From Elusimicrobiota bacterium (GTDB lineage: Bacteria; Elusimicrobiota; Elusimicrobia; UBA1565; UBA9628), in NCBI GenBank assembly GCA_027406905.1, contig DAHZHT010000002.1, forward strand, positions 24,794-88,793: a stretch of DNA of 64,000 nt. The letters run 5' to 3'. The translations under genes and the position numbers were made by a program. Shown here one piece after another: positions 43,388 to 52,324 of this stretch; the first letter of the stretch is position 1; each line of letters begins with the position of its first letter. The notes below the pieces were generated by a model. The model did not search any database, was not told the DNA's origin, and saw nothing but the letters and a program-made list of their open reading frames with translations.

Positions 43388-44226
43388 TGCGACTGCGCTT
43401 GAGGCGCTTGCCTTTTTATTTTTTTCTTACTCTTGGACGGCTTAGAAGAATGAATAAGTTTTTTTAAGGTCAGGGCGGCCGAATGAGCCTCGAGAGTTTG
43501 AGGAAAATCGTTTTCGACCGATTCCAGATACTGTTCCGCTTCCTTCTTTTTTCCTCCCAGGTGAATTAAACAGCGCGCATACATTAATCGCGTCGAAGGA
43601 ATTAAATTGCTTTTCGGGTAGCGGGTCATGAAAAGGGCGAACTGCTCGCCGGCCTTTTTCCACTTTTTAAGCCCGTAATAACAGCGGGCCAACTTGTAAA
43701 GAGCGGCATCGGCAAAAGCCCCATTGGGATATTTTTGCAGATATTCGCTAAAGCCTTTGGCGGCCAAATCATAATTTTTAAGGCCGAGACGAATATCGGC
43801 GGAATTGAAAATTTCCGTGGGAGAATGTCCGCGCGCCTTTTCATCTTTTTCCAGAGCGGCTTTTTGCGCTTCAAGGCTTTTAATCTGTTGCGCCGTTAAA
43901 ACCTTTCCTATGGACAAAACCTGATTGGCGATCTGAACCCGCATATCATCTATTTTTGATGAGAGATCGCTCATTTGACCCTCATTTTCCTTGATTGTTT
44001 CGGTGTAGACGCCAAGGTCATCATGTAAATTCTTGACCTGCTCGGATAAATCGGCCTGATTATCCTGGAGAGAGCTCAAGGTCTTTTGAAGGCCCACCAA
44101 CTGCTGTTTCAAGGCATCGGTCTGGGCTTCAAGGTCAAGGACATCCTGTTGGGTCGCGACGCAGGCGCTAAAAAAAGAAACGCCGAAGGCGAGAGCCGCA
44201 AGCACAACCGTTTTTCTTACGCGCAC
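43384..44226 (-). CDS. cpoB: CpoB/YbgF-like Tol-Pal accessory protein
   Basis: A 280-residue envelope protein with a signal sequence that ends FFSAC, so it may be lipidated, a long N-terminal coiled coil (residues ~25-110), and C-terminal TPR repeats (DIRLGLKNYDLAAKGFSEYLQKYP, ADAALYKLARCYYGLKKWKKA). CpoB links Tol-Pal to PBP activity in septal wall synthesis. It lies between pal and tolB and overlaps tolB by 4 bp. A Lys-rich C-terminal tail (SKPSKSKKKIKRQ) is atypical. Confidence 0.87.
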   Translation of the reverse strand: MRVRKTVVLAALAFGVSFFSACVATQQDVLDLEAQTDALKQQLVGLQKTLSSLQDNQADLSEQVKNLHDDLGVYTETIKENEGQMSDLSSKIDDMRVQIANQVLSIGKVLTAQQIKSLEAQKAALEKDEKARGHSPTEIFNSADIRLGLKNYDLAAKGFSEYLQKYPNGAFADAALYKLARCYYGLKKWKKAGEQFALFMTRYPKSNLIPSTRLMYARCLIHLGGKKKEAEQYLESVENDFPQTLEAHSAALTLKKLIHSSKPSKSKKKIKRQAPQAQSQ

Positions 44227-44262
44227 TCAGAACCTTCGGCGATTTTCTATTCCAATAATCAA

Positions 44263-44877
44263 TTATTGCCCGGCAGATGGAGCCGGAGCGGTGGTTGAAG
44301 ACGAAGCCGGAGTCATGGAAGAGGCGCTTTTAGCCGCGATTTTCTCGCGAACCTCAGTGTCGGCATGACGATTTTTAGACCAGCAGGATTCCGTCATCTC
44401 GGAACAAACCAATTTCTCTTTTCCGTAGGAAATCGTGGCGATGCGATGGCCGGAAATCCCCAAGAGCATATAATAGCTCCGAACGGACTTGGCGCGGCGC
44501 TGTCCCAAAGCGAGATTGTATTCGACAGTTCCTCTTTGATCGCAGTTTCCCGTCACCAAAATGTCCAAATCGGGATGATTTTTCAAATAATGGGCGTTTT
44601 TCTTGAGCGAGGAACGAGTCTCCGCGCTTAATTTCGCGCTGTCATAATTAAAATAGACTGAAACGAGCTGAGGAACTTCTTCAAACTCGCCGCCGCGCAA
44701 ACTGGCTTCGGTCATTGAAGAGGTCGCGACAGTCGGGGTGGATACGGCCACCGCCGGAGGGGTCTGAACTCCGCTGACTTTGATATGCTTGGGAGAACAT
44801 GAAATAAACGCCAGAACTCCCACTGCGACAACGCCGACAGAGACCAATTGAACGAAAGTCTTTTTCATATTTTCCAA
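44263..44877 (-). CDS. pal: Peptidoglycan-associated lipoprotein Pal
   Basis: A 204-residue lipoprotein of the OmpA C-terminal family. The signal peptide ends FISC (lipobox), followed by a Pro/Thr/Val-rich linker and the OmpA-like domain with VYFNYDSAKL, LVTGNCDQRGTVEYNLALGQRRA and the peptidoglycan-binding Asp and Arg. It anchors the outer membrane to the wall and binds TolB. A Cys pair (LVCSEMTESCW) in the last repeat, not usual for Pal, could form a periplasmic disulfide. First gene of pal-cpoB-tolB; a low-complexity Thr/Ala/Pro tail ends the protein. Confidence 0.9.
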   Translation of the reverse strand: MENMKKTFVQLVSVGVVAVGVLAFISCSPKHIKVSGVQTPPAVAVSTPTVATSSMTEASLRGGEFEEVPQLVSVYFNYDSAKLSAETRSSLKKNAHYLKNHPDLDILVTGNCDQRGTVEYNLALGQRRAKSVRSYYMLLGISGHRIATISYGKEKLVCSEMTESCWSKNRHADTEVREKIAAKSASSMTPASSSTTAPAPSAGQ

Positions 44878-44965
44878 TTTCTCCTCAATCCCATCATGTT
44901 ACTTAACTTACGGACTTATTGTAACAAAAAATATGTTAAAATGACAAAGACAAGGAGAAAAAACT

Positions 44966-45865
44966 ATGGCATTTAAAAGGAAAGAGACGATTATCGAAGC
45001 GATCGACTTAAATACCATCACGCCTGAAGACGCGGAAAGCCGCATCATCGCCGGCGTCAAGAAATACGCCACCAACGAGCCCAATTGGTCCAAGGCGGAC
45101 GCCAACACCCCTTATCTCGGCCATATTATAGGAATGGGAATTGAATCCGCCAATTTGGCCGATATCACGATGTCCATTGAGAGGCAATTCTTGACCAAGA
45201 AAACCCGCCGAGCGCCGATTGAGGGAACCAACGATTTCCGTTTGGAAGACGGCGAACTGGGAAAGCTCCGAATTTTAGACGGACAAGACGCCACCGCCGC
45301 GACCCCCGGGCTTTCGGTTAAAATGCTGATGGATTTAGGGCACATGCCGAAAAATGATTCTTATTTGTCCAAGGTCGTTGGCTTTGCTTATATCTCCAGC
45401 GTTGGAGAAGGCTATCGACTGAATGAATCCATCAAGAAATTGATGAACCGCATTGATAAATTGGCCGACAATGAAAAAGCGGAAGCGATCCAAAATCTAA
45501 AGACGATGATCTCTCAAGCCAAAAGTTATCTTAGCGACATTTCAGACTCTAAGCGTTTTGCCGATTCCAAGCGAAAAGCCTACGAGGCCGACAAAGTCGC
45601 TCATGATAATCTAACCCGAGAACTATCTCTTCTCCAGGATAAAATCAAGGGATTGTCCTCTTCTAACGACCATGAAAAGGTTTCCGCCCTTAACGCGGAG
45701 TTAGCCGAGTTAAAAACGCGCCTAAAAATGAGTTCCGATAAATTGCGGGTGTCTTCTGAAATCGCTTCTTGCGCGGCCAGGCGCTCTCCGACAGAAGAAG
45801 CCAAGGTCCTTGAGATCACTTCTTTAATCTCTTCCACGGTTTCTCAAGCGGAAAAGATTTCTTAG
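44966..45865 (+). CDS. Uncharacterised coiled-coil cytoplasmic protein
   Basis: A 299-residue protein with no recognised domain. The N-terminal half (residues 1-150) is globular and polar (PEDAESRIIAGVKKYATNEPNW); the C-terminal half is a long heptad-rich coiled coil (LTRELSLLQDKIKGLSSS, VSALNAELAELKTRLKM). No signal peptide or membrane helix. AAGGAG lies 9 nt before ATG 44966. It ends 18 bp before the PlsC-PPTase fusion, so the two may be co-transcribed. Function unknown. Confidence 0.7.
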   Translation: MAFKRKETIIEAIDLNTITPEDAESRIIAGVKKYATNEPNWSKADANTPYLGHIIGMGIESANLADITMSIERQFLTKKTRRAPIEGTNDFRLEDGELGKLRILDGQDATAATPGLSVKMLMDLGHMPKNDSYLSKVVGFAYISSVGEGYRLNESIKKLMNRIDKLADNEKAEAIQNLKTMISQAKSYLSDISDSKRFADSKRKAYEADKVAHDNLTRELSLLQDKIKGLSSSNDHEKVSALNAELAELKTRLKMSSDKLRVSSEIASCAARRSPTEEAKVLEITSLISSTVSQAEKIS

Positions 45866-45883
45866 GGGCTTGTCTTACAAGAC

Positions 45884-47281
45884 GTGCTCTCGGACTGCGC
45901 CGTAAAGGGGCTTCGCCGCCAGCGTTTTTTGAGTTCCCTGGCCGCAGGGGTGATTTATCTCGTCATTCTGGCCTTTTTGCGCTTTCGACTTTGCTATAAG
46001 ATCCAAGATATCAAATCCTTCCGAAAGCAAGTTCGCCTGGCTCTTCAAGATCATAAGGGTCCGGTCATCTGGGCCGCCAACCACCTGACGATGATTGATT
46101 CGTTCCTTATTTTCTGGGCGGCCTCTCCTTGGACCCATGCGATGCGAGATTCCGCCATCCCTTGGTCGACGCCTGAAATAGAGAACTACTACTATCTGGG
46201 CGGCTGGTTCAAGAAAAATTTAATACGCGGCCTCATCTACCTTTGCCGCTGCATTCCAATTTCGCGCTCGGGGGATGGAGAGGACGCGCAAAAGGGGCGC
46301 CAAGAAGTTTTCGAGAAATGCGTCTGGATTTTAAAAAGCGGCGGGCCGGTCTTCGTTTTTCCGGAGGCGACAAGATCCCGTCACGGCTGGTTTAACCGGC
46401 ACAAGCCCAAGGACTTTTTGGGGCGCCTGGCCCTTGAAGTTCCAAACGCGAAATTTTTCTGCGTCTACTTTCGGGGAGAAAATCAGCTCTATTCGACCAC
46501 CGCCCCCGCCGTGGGTGAACGCTTTCGCGTGGAATTCAAGGTTCTCCCCGCCGTCATGGATGGAGAAACTTCCGCCAGACAAATTTCAACGCGCTTATTC
46601 AACGCCCTTGGAGATATTCAGGATCAATGGTTTAAAGCCGCCAAAATAGAGCGCAATTGTTCCGGAAATGACGTCATCGATCTTAAATCCCCAACTTCTC
46701 TGGAACATTTTAGCGGCGCGGAGGAAGACGCGGAATGGATTTCCCGGCATTTAACTGCGAAAGAAAAATATTACTTGGAAAGCCGGCCCGAGGAAAAGCG
46801 TTTCGCTATTTTCTGGAAATTTTTCGCGGCGAAGGAAGCGGCGGCCAAGGCTCTCGCGCGATCCAAAATCTTTGTCCCAAATGGATCTTTTCTCTCTTTT
46901 GAAGCGGACCTGTTCAAAAATTCCGTCATTCACAAACCCACTGGGGCGAAGCTGGACATCTCTTTCACCGATGAAGATGAGGATAAAATCCATTGCGTCG
47001 CGGTCTTGCGCGGCGGAATTCTCGGCGACAAGGACAACCCCGGAGACGTTTTATGGAGCGTAGATGAAATTCCACCGGGCCAAATCCCGAGCGAATTTGT
47101 AAGAGACAGAGCGCTTTCCTTCATCGCCGAGTCTTCCGACGATATTTCCTCCCCCTCCGCTTTCGCTTTGTCTGACGACGGGGGACTTCCGATTGTTCTT
47201 AAAAGAGGCTTGCCGCTCGATATCAGCCTCTCTTTGTCTCATTCCGGGAGATACGCGGCCTCAAGCTTCATGATCTCGTAA
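45884..47281 (+). CDS. Fusion of PlsC-type acyltransferase and 4'-phosphopantetheinyl transferase
   Basis: A 465-residue fusion. Residues ~15-245 carry a PlsC/LPLAT acyltransferase: an N-terminal membrane segment, catalytic NHLTMIDSF (HxxxxD), and VFPEATRSRHG in place of FPEGTRS. Residues ~270-380 form a phosphopantetheinyl transferase: KFFAAKEAAAKAL is the (W)xxKEAxxKa signature, preceded by LEHFSGAEEDAEW. PPTases activate acyl- or peptidyl-carrier proteins. With the malonyl/acyl transferase gene 13 bp downstream it suggests a dedicated, carrier-protein-based lipid or polyketide pathway. Start is a GTG with a weak ribosome site. Confidence 0.83.
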   Translation: MLSDCAVKGLRRQRFLSSLAAGVIYLVILAFLRFRLCYKIQDIKSFRKQVRLALQDHKGPVIWAANHLTMIDSFLIFWAASPWTHAMRDSAIPWSTPEIENYYYLGGWFKKNLIRGLIYLCRCIPISRSGDGEDAQKGRQEVFEKCVWILKSGGPVFVFPEATRSRHGWFNRHKPKDFLGRLALEVPNAKFFCVYFRGENQLYSTTAPAVGERFRVEFKVLPAVMDGETSARQISTRLFNALGDIQDQWFKAAKIERNCSGNDVIDLKSPTSLEHFSGAEEDAEWISRHLTAKEKYYLESRPEEKRFAIFWKFFAAKEAAAKALARSKIFVPNGSFLSFEADLFKNSVIHKPTGAKLDISFTDEDEDKIHCVAVLRGGILGDKDNPGDVLWSVDEIPPGQIPSEFVRDRALSFIAESSDDISSPSAFALSDDGGLPIVLKRGLPLDISLSLSHSGRYAASSFMIS

Positions 47282-47293
47282 AGGAAAAACCCG

Positions 47294-48235
47294 ATGGAAA
47301 AAAAATATTGCGTGATGTTTGCTGGTCAATCCGTTCAGGAACGCGGCATGGGAAAGGAGCTCCTTAAAATTCCCGCCGCGAAAGAGATTCTCTCGCGTCT
47401 CAAGCCCTTTTTAGGCGATGACTTGGAATATCTCCTGACCGAAATGCCCGACTCCGAGCTTGCCCTGACTTTTAACGCCCAGAGAGCCATTCACGCGCAT
47501 CATCTGGCGAATTATTTCGCCTACAAAGCGGCTCATCCGCAATTAAGCCTCAACGGTGCCATTGGGCATTCCATGGGAATCGTCGCGGCCTTGGTCGCCG
47601 CGGAATCAATCAGCGTGGAGGACTCCGGGAAATTTATTTCCGCCCGCGCCAAGGCTTTTTCGGAAGTGTGCAAAACCTTTACCGCTCCGATGGGGCTTGC
47701 TTCTGTCAGCGCGGATGATTTTAAAGACGTGGTTGATGAAGTGGCGCGCTTTGCCCCCATTTCAGTCGCTCTTTACAACACCAAAAGACGCGGGGTCTTG
47801 GGCGGAACTATCGCCGAACTTGAAAACTTCGCTCAAAAAGCCCGAGCCGAGGACTGGCCGGTCCGCATTAAGATTCTTAAAGTCGAGGGACCGTATCACA
47901 CCAAGGCCTTCACGCCCTGCCTCGCCGAATTAGACCGCGCTTTATCCGCTATTGAAATCAAGCCGCCTAAAATACCGGTTTTCATGGGAACCTCGGGACA
48001 AGCCGAAAAAGACCCGGAGCGGATCCGCCGCCTTTTGTCTTCCCAAGCCGACTCTTCCGAGCTTTATCTCCAGGCCGTTCAATCGGCCTATACGGCCGGC
48101 TGCCGGGACTTCATCGAAATCGCCTACAAGCCCCAGCCCGTGACCTGGATTTCCGAGCAGTTGATTTCGGAAGACGGCGCTTTATTTGAAGGCGTCACCG
48201 CCTCCGGCATTAAAACGGACGATATCCTGGCCTGA
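47294..48235 (+). CDS. fabD: Malonyl/acyl-CoA:ACP transacylase family protein
   Basis: A 313-residue acyltransferase (FabD/AT fold). The active serine lies in GAIGHSMGIVAAL (GHSxG), the oxyanion/Arg region is FISARAKAFSEV, and the catalytic His is in GPYHTKAFTP. Sequence departs from canonical FabD (start MFAGQSVQERGMG instead of FPGQGSQ), so it may load a special carrier protein rather than serve primary fatty acid synthesis. AAAGGA precedes ATG 47294. Operon partner of the PlsC-PPTase fusion; the symbol is given by family only. Confidence 0.82.
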   Translation: MEKKYCVMFAGQSVQERGMGKELLKIPAAKEILSRLKPFLGDDLEYLLTEMPDSELALTFNAQRAIHAHHLANYFAYKAAHPQLSLNGAIGHSMGIVAALVAAESISVEDSGKFISARAKAFSEVCKTFTAPMGLASVSADDFKDVVDEVARFAPISVALYNTKRRGVLGGTIAELENFAQKARAEDWPVRIKILKVEGPYHTKAFTPCLAELDRALSAIEIKPPKIPVFMGTSGQAEKDPERIRRLLSSQADSSELYLQAVQSAYTAGCRDFIEIAYKPQPVTWISEQLISEDGALFEGVTASGIKTDDILA

Positions 48236-48323
48236 GGCGCAACTCGTTAGAAATTAGCTAAATAGCCCCCCACCATCGTAGAAATCCATTTCCAGAGGGA
48301 AAAATGTTAAGATAGACTTCAAC

Positions 48324-48400
48324 GGCGCGTTCGTCTAGCGGCCCAGGACGCTGCCCTCTCAAGGCAGAGATCACGGGTTCAAATCCCGTACGCGCCACCA
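48324..48400 (+). tRNA. tRNA-Glu (CTC)
   Basis: 77 nt with CCA encoded. Acceptor stem GGCGCGT/ACGCGCC, anticodon stem CTGCC/GGCAG with loop CTCTCAA (anticodon CTC), T arm CGGGTTCAAATCCCG. All arms pair. Lies between the acyltransferase operon and PBP1A, same strand. Confidence 0.93.
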
Positions 48401-48418
48401 AATTTAATAAAAGCCAAT

Positions 48419-50737
48419 ATGCCGCGGCGACATTTTTATTTTCTCTTTTTCCTCATTTTTATTTCCATCATCCTGGGTTCCTGGACTCTTCGCCGTCTTT
48501 TGATTGGCCTCCCCGATATCCGCACTCTCGAAAATTACACGCCCCCCTTGACGACCAAGATTTTCGACGTCAACGGGAAAACCATAGCGAATCTTTCCAT
48601 TCAAAGGCGAACCCTTTTGACTCTCAACAAAATCCCGGTGGATATTCAAAACGCGGTCATCGCGGTCGAAGACGATCAATTCTTCCATCATTGGGGAATT
48701 TCGCCAAAGGGAATCATTCGCTCGGCCTTAATCGATTTTTTACACGCAAGAATCGTTCAAGGGGCCTCTACCATTACCCAACAATTGGCCAAGCAGGTCT
48801 TTTTGACTCCTCAGCGAACGATTGCCCGAAAAATAAGAGAAGTTCTCCTGGCGATTCAAATTGAACGCAATTTTTCCAAAGAAGAGATACTGCAACTTTA
48901 TTTAAATCAAGTTTATTTCGGCGAAGGCGCCTACGGGGTTCAATCGGCGGCCAAAATTTATTTCGGAAAAGACGTTTCCCAGCTAACCCTTCCTGATTGC
49001 GCCCTTTTAGCGGGTCTGGTCCGCTCGCCGCGATGGAATTCCCCCTTTCGTCATCCCAATCACGCCCGAAGGCGGCGCGCGGTCGTTTTACAGAGAATGT
49101 TCGAACAGGGAATGATTACGGAAAAAGAAAAAGAAGACGCCAATAATGCGCCTATTCCAACCGCGCGCCCCGTCGGCCCGGGGACCATGGCTCCCTTTTT
49201 TGTCGAGCATATCCGCCAACGCCTCGAGCAGGAATACGGCACCAACGCCGTCTGGAGAGGAGGGCTCAAGGTTTATACGACTTTGAATTTAGACATGCAG
49301 CAAATCGCCGAACAAGCGATGGAAAAGCATCTCGCCGCCTTTGACGAAGCCGCGGCAAAAAGGCGCGAACAAAAAGACGCGAAACTGGCCAAGCAAGGAA
49401 TCGCCGCTTCTACCGCGACCTTAGGCCCCATTCAGGGCGCTTTTATTTTGCAAGATACCAAAACCGGCGCCATCAGGGCGATGATCGGCGGCAGAGGAAA
49501 CTCGGTTTTCAACCGCGCTACTCAAGCCCGCAGACAGCCAGGCTCGACATTTAAGCCCTTTGTCTGGGCCGCGGCCCTCAATTCGGGGATGACTGCCAGC
49601 ACTCTGATCAACGACAGCCCCGTCGCCTATTATTACGACGGCCGGGATTGGAGACTGCTTGAAGGGGCCACCGATCAATACTCAATTAACCTTGCCACCC
49701 AGCCTTTCGCGAGCTCCCCTGATTTTAAAATCTGGGTTCCAAACGATTTTGACAGCAAGTTTTTCGGCATCATTACCTTAAGACGCGCGCTGGAGGAATC
49801 CCGAAACGTCGTCTCAATTAAACTCATCATGCAAATCGGCGCGCCCTTGGTCGTCAGTTTGGCCCATCGCGCGGGAATTTATTCGCATCTGGATTCTGTC
49901 CCATCCCTGGGGCTGGGATCCTCGGTCGTCAGTCCCCTGGAAATGGCCAACGCTTTTGGAACCTTCGCCAATGGCGGCATCCATGTCGTTCCCTACACAA
50001 TCGAGAAAGTCGAGGACAGAAACGGTCGAGTTCTTGAAGAGCATGTGCCTATCGAAAAATCCGCCATGTCTCCGCAATTGGCTTATCTCATCACCTATCT
50101 GCTTGAAGGCGTTGTTCAGCATGGGACCGGAAGATATGCCCGCAGAATCGGCCGACCGGTGGCGGGAAAAACGGGAACAACCAACGACAATAAAGATTTG
50201 TGGTTTGTCGGATTTACTCCGAATTTAGTCGCCGCCGCTTGGATGGGATATGACGATTTCGCCTCTTTGGGACGCCCTTCCGACATTACCGGAGGCTCGA
50301 CCGTCGTCCCCTGGTGGACGGAAATCATGTCTCAAATTCTAAAAGGAACGCCCAAAGAAGATTTTACCCCCCCAGACAAAATTGTCTTTCGCCCCATCGA
50401 CAAGGTCAGCGGATTTCTGGCCCTGCCCAGTTGCCCGCGCGGAAACATTTTTTTAGAAGCCTATTTACAAAACACGGAACCAAAAACCTATTGCCCGCTC
50501 GATCACTCGCAACCGTTGGGCCCTCAGCTTGCAACGCTCTTGGAAAACCAGAAAAAAATCGAGGCGGAAAGCGCCGGAACCAACGTTCCCAGTTCTTCAA
50601 CCGCCGCCAAAACGGCCTTGCCTCAAGCCTCACCCACCGCGACTTCGGCCATTTCATCGCCGACGGAAAATCAAAATACCAATTCGGATTTAGAAAACGG
50701 AAACCAAGAAAATTCCGCGCCTTTTATTTTACAGTAA
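48419..50737 (+). CDS. mrcA: Bifunctional penicillin-binding protein 1A
   Basis: A 772-residue class A PBP: N-terminal membrane anchor, GT51 glycosyltransferase with catalytic Glu in EDDQFFHHWGIS (~84), GASTITQQLAKQVF and NQVYFGEGAYGVQSAA, then a transpeptidase with the active serine in GSTFKPFVW (~377), SRN as the SxN-type motif and KTGTT (~583). It polymerises and cross-links peptidoglycan on the periplasmic side. The tail is Ser/Thr/Pro/Asn-rich and probably disordered. It follows tRNA-Glu by 18 bp and converges on pmbA with an 10-bp gap. Confidence 0.95.
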   Translation: MPRRHFYFLFFLIFISIILGSWTLRRLLIGLPDIRTLENYTPPLTTKIFDVNGKTIANLSIQRRTLLTLNKIPVDIQNAVIAVEDDQFFHHWGISPKGIIRSALIDFLHARIVQGASTITQQLAKQVFLTPQRTIARKIREVLLAIQIERNFSKEEILQLYLNQVYFGEGAYGVQSAAKIYFGKDVSQLTLPDCALLAGLVRSPRWNSPFRHPNHARRRRAVVLQRMFEQGMITEKEKEDANNAPIPTARPVGPGTMAPFFVEHIRQRLEQEYGTNAVWRGGLKVYTTLNLDMQQIAEQAMEKHLAAFDEAAAKRREQKDAKLAKQGIAASTATLGPIQGAFILQDTKTGAIRAMIGGRGNSVFNRATQARRQPGSTFKPFVWAAALNSGMTASTLINDSPVAYYYDGRDWRLLEGATDQYSINLATQPFASSPDFKIWVPNDFDSKFFGIITLRRALEESRNVVSIKLIMQIGAPLVVSLAHRAGIYSHLDSVPSLGLGSSVVSPLEMANAFGTFANGGIHVVPYTIEKVEDRNGRVLEEHVPIEKSAMSPQLAYLITYLLEGVVQHGTGRYARRIGRPVAGKTGTTNDNKDLWFVGFTPNLVAAAWMGYDDFASLGRPSDITGGSTVVPWWTEIMSQILKGTPKEDFTPPDKIVFRPIDKVSGFLALPSCPRGNIFLEAYLQNTEPKTYCPLDHSQPLGPQLATLLENQKKIEAESAGTNVPSSSTAAKTALPQASPTATSAISSPTENQNTNSDLENGNQENSAPFILQ

Positions 50738-50747
50738 AGTTTTGGGC

Positions 50748-52106
50748 CTAAGCCACCATCAGGGATTGAACTCGAAAAGTCGGCGATCCCGCGCTTCCAA
50801 AGAAAGTTAAATCCGATCCGATTCCGTCAATTCCCCTAAGGACATCAAGAATGTTGCCGGAGATCATCGCATTTTTAACCGGATGAGTCACGCGCCCACT
50901 CTCAACCGCCAAGCCCGAGGCGCCTACTGAAAATTCTCCGGAGATAGTATCCACCATATGCATTCCCATCACCTCCATTAAAACGATTCCGCGAGAGGTT
51001 TGAGAGATGATTTCCTCATAGGAAAGGCCGCCCGGCTTCAAATAAAAATTAGAAGAAGACGGGCTGGGAAGCCCCTTAAAAGAACCGCGAGAGGCGCAGC
51101 CATTGGACAGGCGCCCTTCTTTTTTAGCGGTATAAAAATCATAAAAATATTCTTTTAGAACTCCGCCGTCAATCATCGTTTTAGGAGCGGTCGGGAGGCC
51201 TTCGTCATCATAAAGAGAACTTCCAAGACCGGCCTCCATCCAAGGATCATCCATCAAAGACACCGACTGCGCGGCCACCTTTTCTCCTAATTTTCCGGCC
51301 AAAAGCGATTTTCCTCGCTGAATTTGATCCGCGCACAAAAGATCGGAAACGATTTCAAGAAACTCAACTGCGACCATGGGCGGGAAAATAACCGAACGCG
51401 GAGCCGAGGATATTTTTTTCGATCCCAAAAGGCACACCCCTCTTTCGGCCGCTTCTTTTCCGATTTTTTGAAAATCCAAGGCCTCTTTGCGGCGCGAGGA
51501 CTGAAAAGCGGAGCCCACCTGGACTTCAGAAGAATCCTTGGCCATGACCGAAACCCCGGCGCTAACCGAAGTTCCCGCTTCATAGACCGAAACCCCTAAG
51601 GTATTTTCAATCGCCACTTCGGACTCCATCTCTCCATATCCCGCGCGCAAGGCGGAAACGACTCGCGGAACTTTAAGCGCCGTCTGTTGCATAATCTCAA
51701 GACGCGGAAATAAAATCTCCCAATCTTCCCCAAAAAGCGAGCGATCCTTAAGGCTCTTAACCCACTCCCCATTTTCCTTGCTGATGACGGGCTTGGGAAA
51801 CCCCTTATGAGCATCCTCCTCTAAATACGGAGTATGCGCCAAGGCCAAGCCATACAATTCCTTAATTCTGTGAATTGAAATCTTGGAGGCCGAGGCAAAG
51901 CCGATTCGCCCTTCCTTAAAAACCCTGAGCCCGATTCCTTCTGAAGAATCGTATTGGATTCCATTGAGCTTGCCTTCTCTAAACTCGGCTCCTCTTTCCT
52001 TTGCCCGCGAGAGATAAATTTCGACCTCGGCGCCTTTGGGACGATTTTTTTGAATCCACTCAAGGCCTTCCCGAGCGACATCTTTCAAAGATTCATTTAA
52101 TTCCAT
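50748..52106 (-). CDS. pmbA: TldE/PmbA-family protease subunit
   Basis: A 452-residue member of the TldD/PmbA family. The HExxxH of TldD is absent, placing it as the TldE/PmbA-type subunit; family blocks are GIGLRVFKEGRIGFASAS, GSSLYDDEGLPTAPKTMIDGGVLKEYFYDFYTAKKEGR and SGEFSVGASGLAVE. TldD and TldE form a heterodimeric zinc protease that degrades or matures peptides, including modified ones such as microcins; no tldD is in the window. It is last in the long minus-strand run ending at 50748. Confidence 0.88.
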   Translation of the reverse strand: MELNESLKDVAREGLEWIQKNRPKGAEVEIYLSRAKERGAEFREGKLNGIQYDSSEGIGLRVFKEGRIGFASASKISIHRIKELYGLALAHTPYLEEDAHKGFPKPVISKENGEWVKSLKDRSLFGEDWEILFPRLEIMQQTALKVPRVVSALRAGYGEMESEVAIENTLGVSVYEAGTSVSAGVSVMAKDSSEVQVGSAFQSSRRKEALDFQKIGKEAAERGVCLLGSKKISSAPRSVIFPPMVAVEFLEIVSDLLCADQIQRGKSLLAGKLGEKVAAQSVSLMDDPWMEAGLGSSLYDDEGLPTAPKTMIDGGVLKEYFYDFYTAKKEGRLSNGCASRGSFKGLPSPSSSNFYLKPGGLSYEEIISQTSRGIVLMEVMGMHMVDTISGEFSVGASGLAVESGRVTHPVKNAMISGNILDVLRGIDGIGSDLTFFGSAGSPTFRVQSLMVA

Positions 52107-52107
52107 A

Positions 52108-52317
52108 TTAGCCTCCCAAACTTATGTAGAGAAAAAACAAAGAAAGAAGCAGAAAAAAAATGCCCCATTTTTTGCGTTCAAGATTGAGATAGGCGTCGTT
52201 AAAAATGGTCTTGCGCAAAAAAGAATTGAGCCGGCTGATGATATCCGGACGGTAAAGATAGCCCAGGCCCAAGCCCAAAAAAATTAAACCAAGAACGAAA
52301 TCAGGCAAGGATTTCAT
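52108..52317 (-). CDS. Small hypothetical membrane protein
   Basis: A 69-residue protein with two hydrophobic segments (VLGLIFLGLGLGYLY and WGIFFLLLSLFFLYISL) separated by a charged helix (NSFLRKTIFNDAYLNLERKK). No family is recognised. It fits snugly between pth (7-bp gap) and pmbA (1-bp gap), which supports it being a real gene. Confidence 0.6.
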   Translation of the reverse strand: MKSLPDFVLGLIFLGLGLGYLYRPDIISRLNSFLRKTIFNDAYLNLERKKWGIFFLLLSLFFLYISLGG

Positions 52318-52324
52318 TTACGCC

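Noticed and set aside
44920..44948. A fourth ECF-type promoter, TGTAAC-N17-GACAAA, before the coiled-coil gene
   Set aside because: The -35 and spacing match, but the -10 is GACAAA, the ATTT after the -35 is missing, and a vegetative-type TAAAAT overlaps; probably coincidence in AT-rich spacer.
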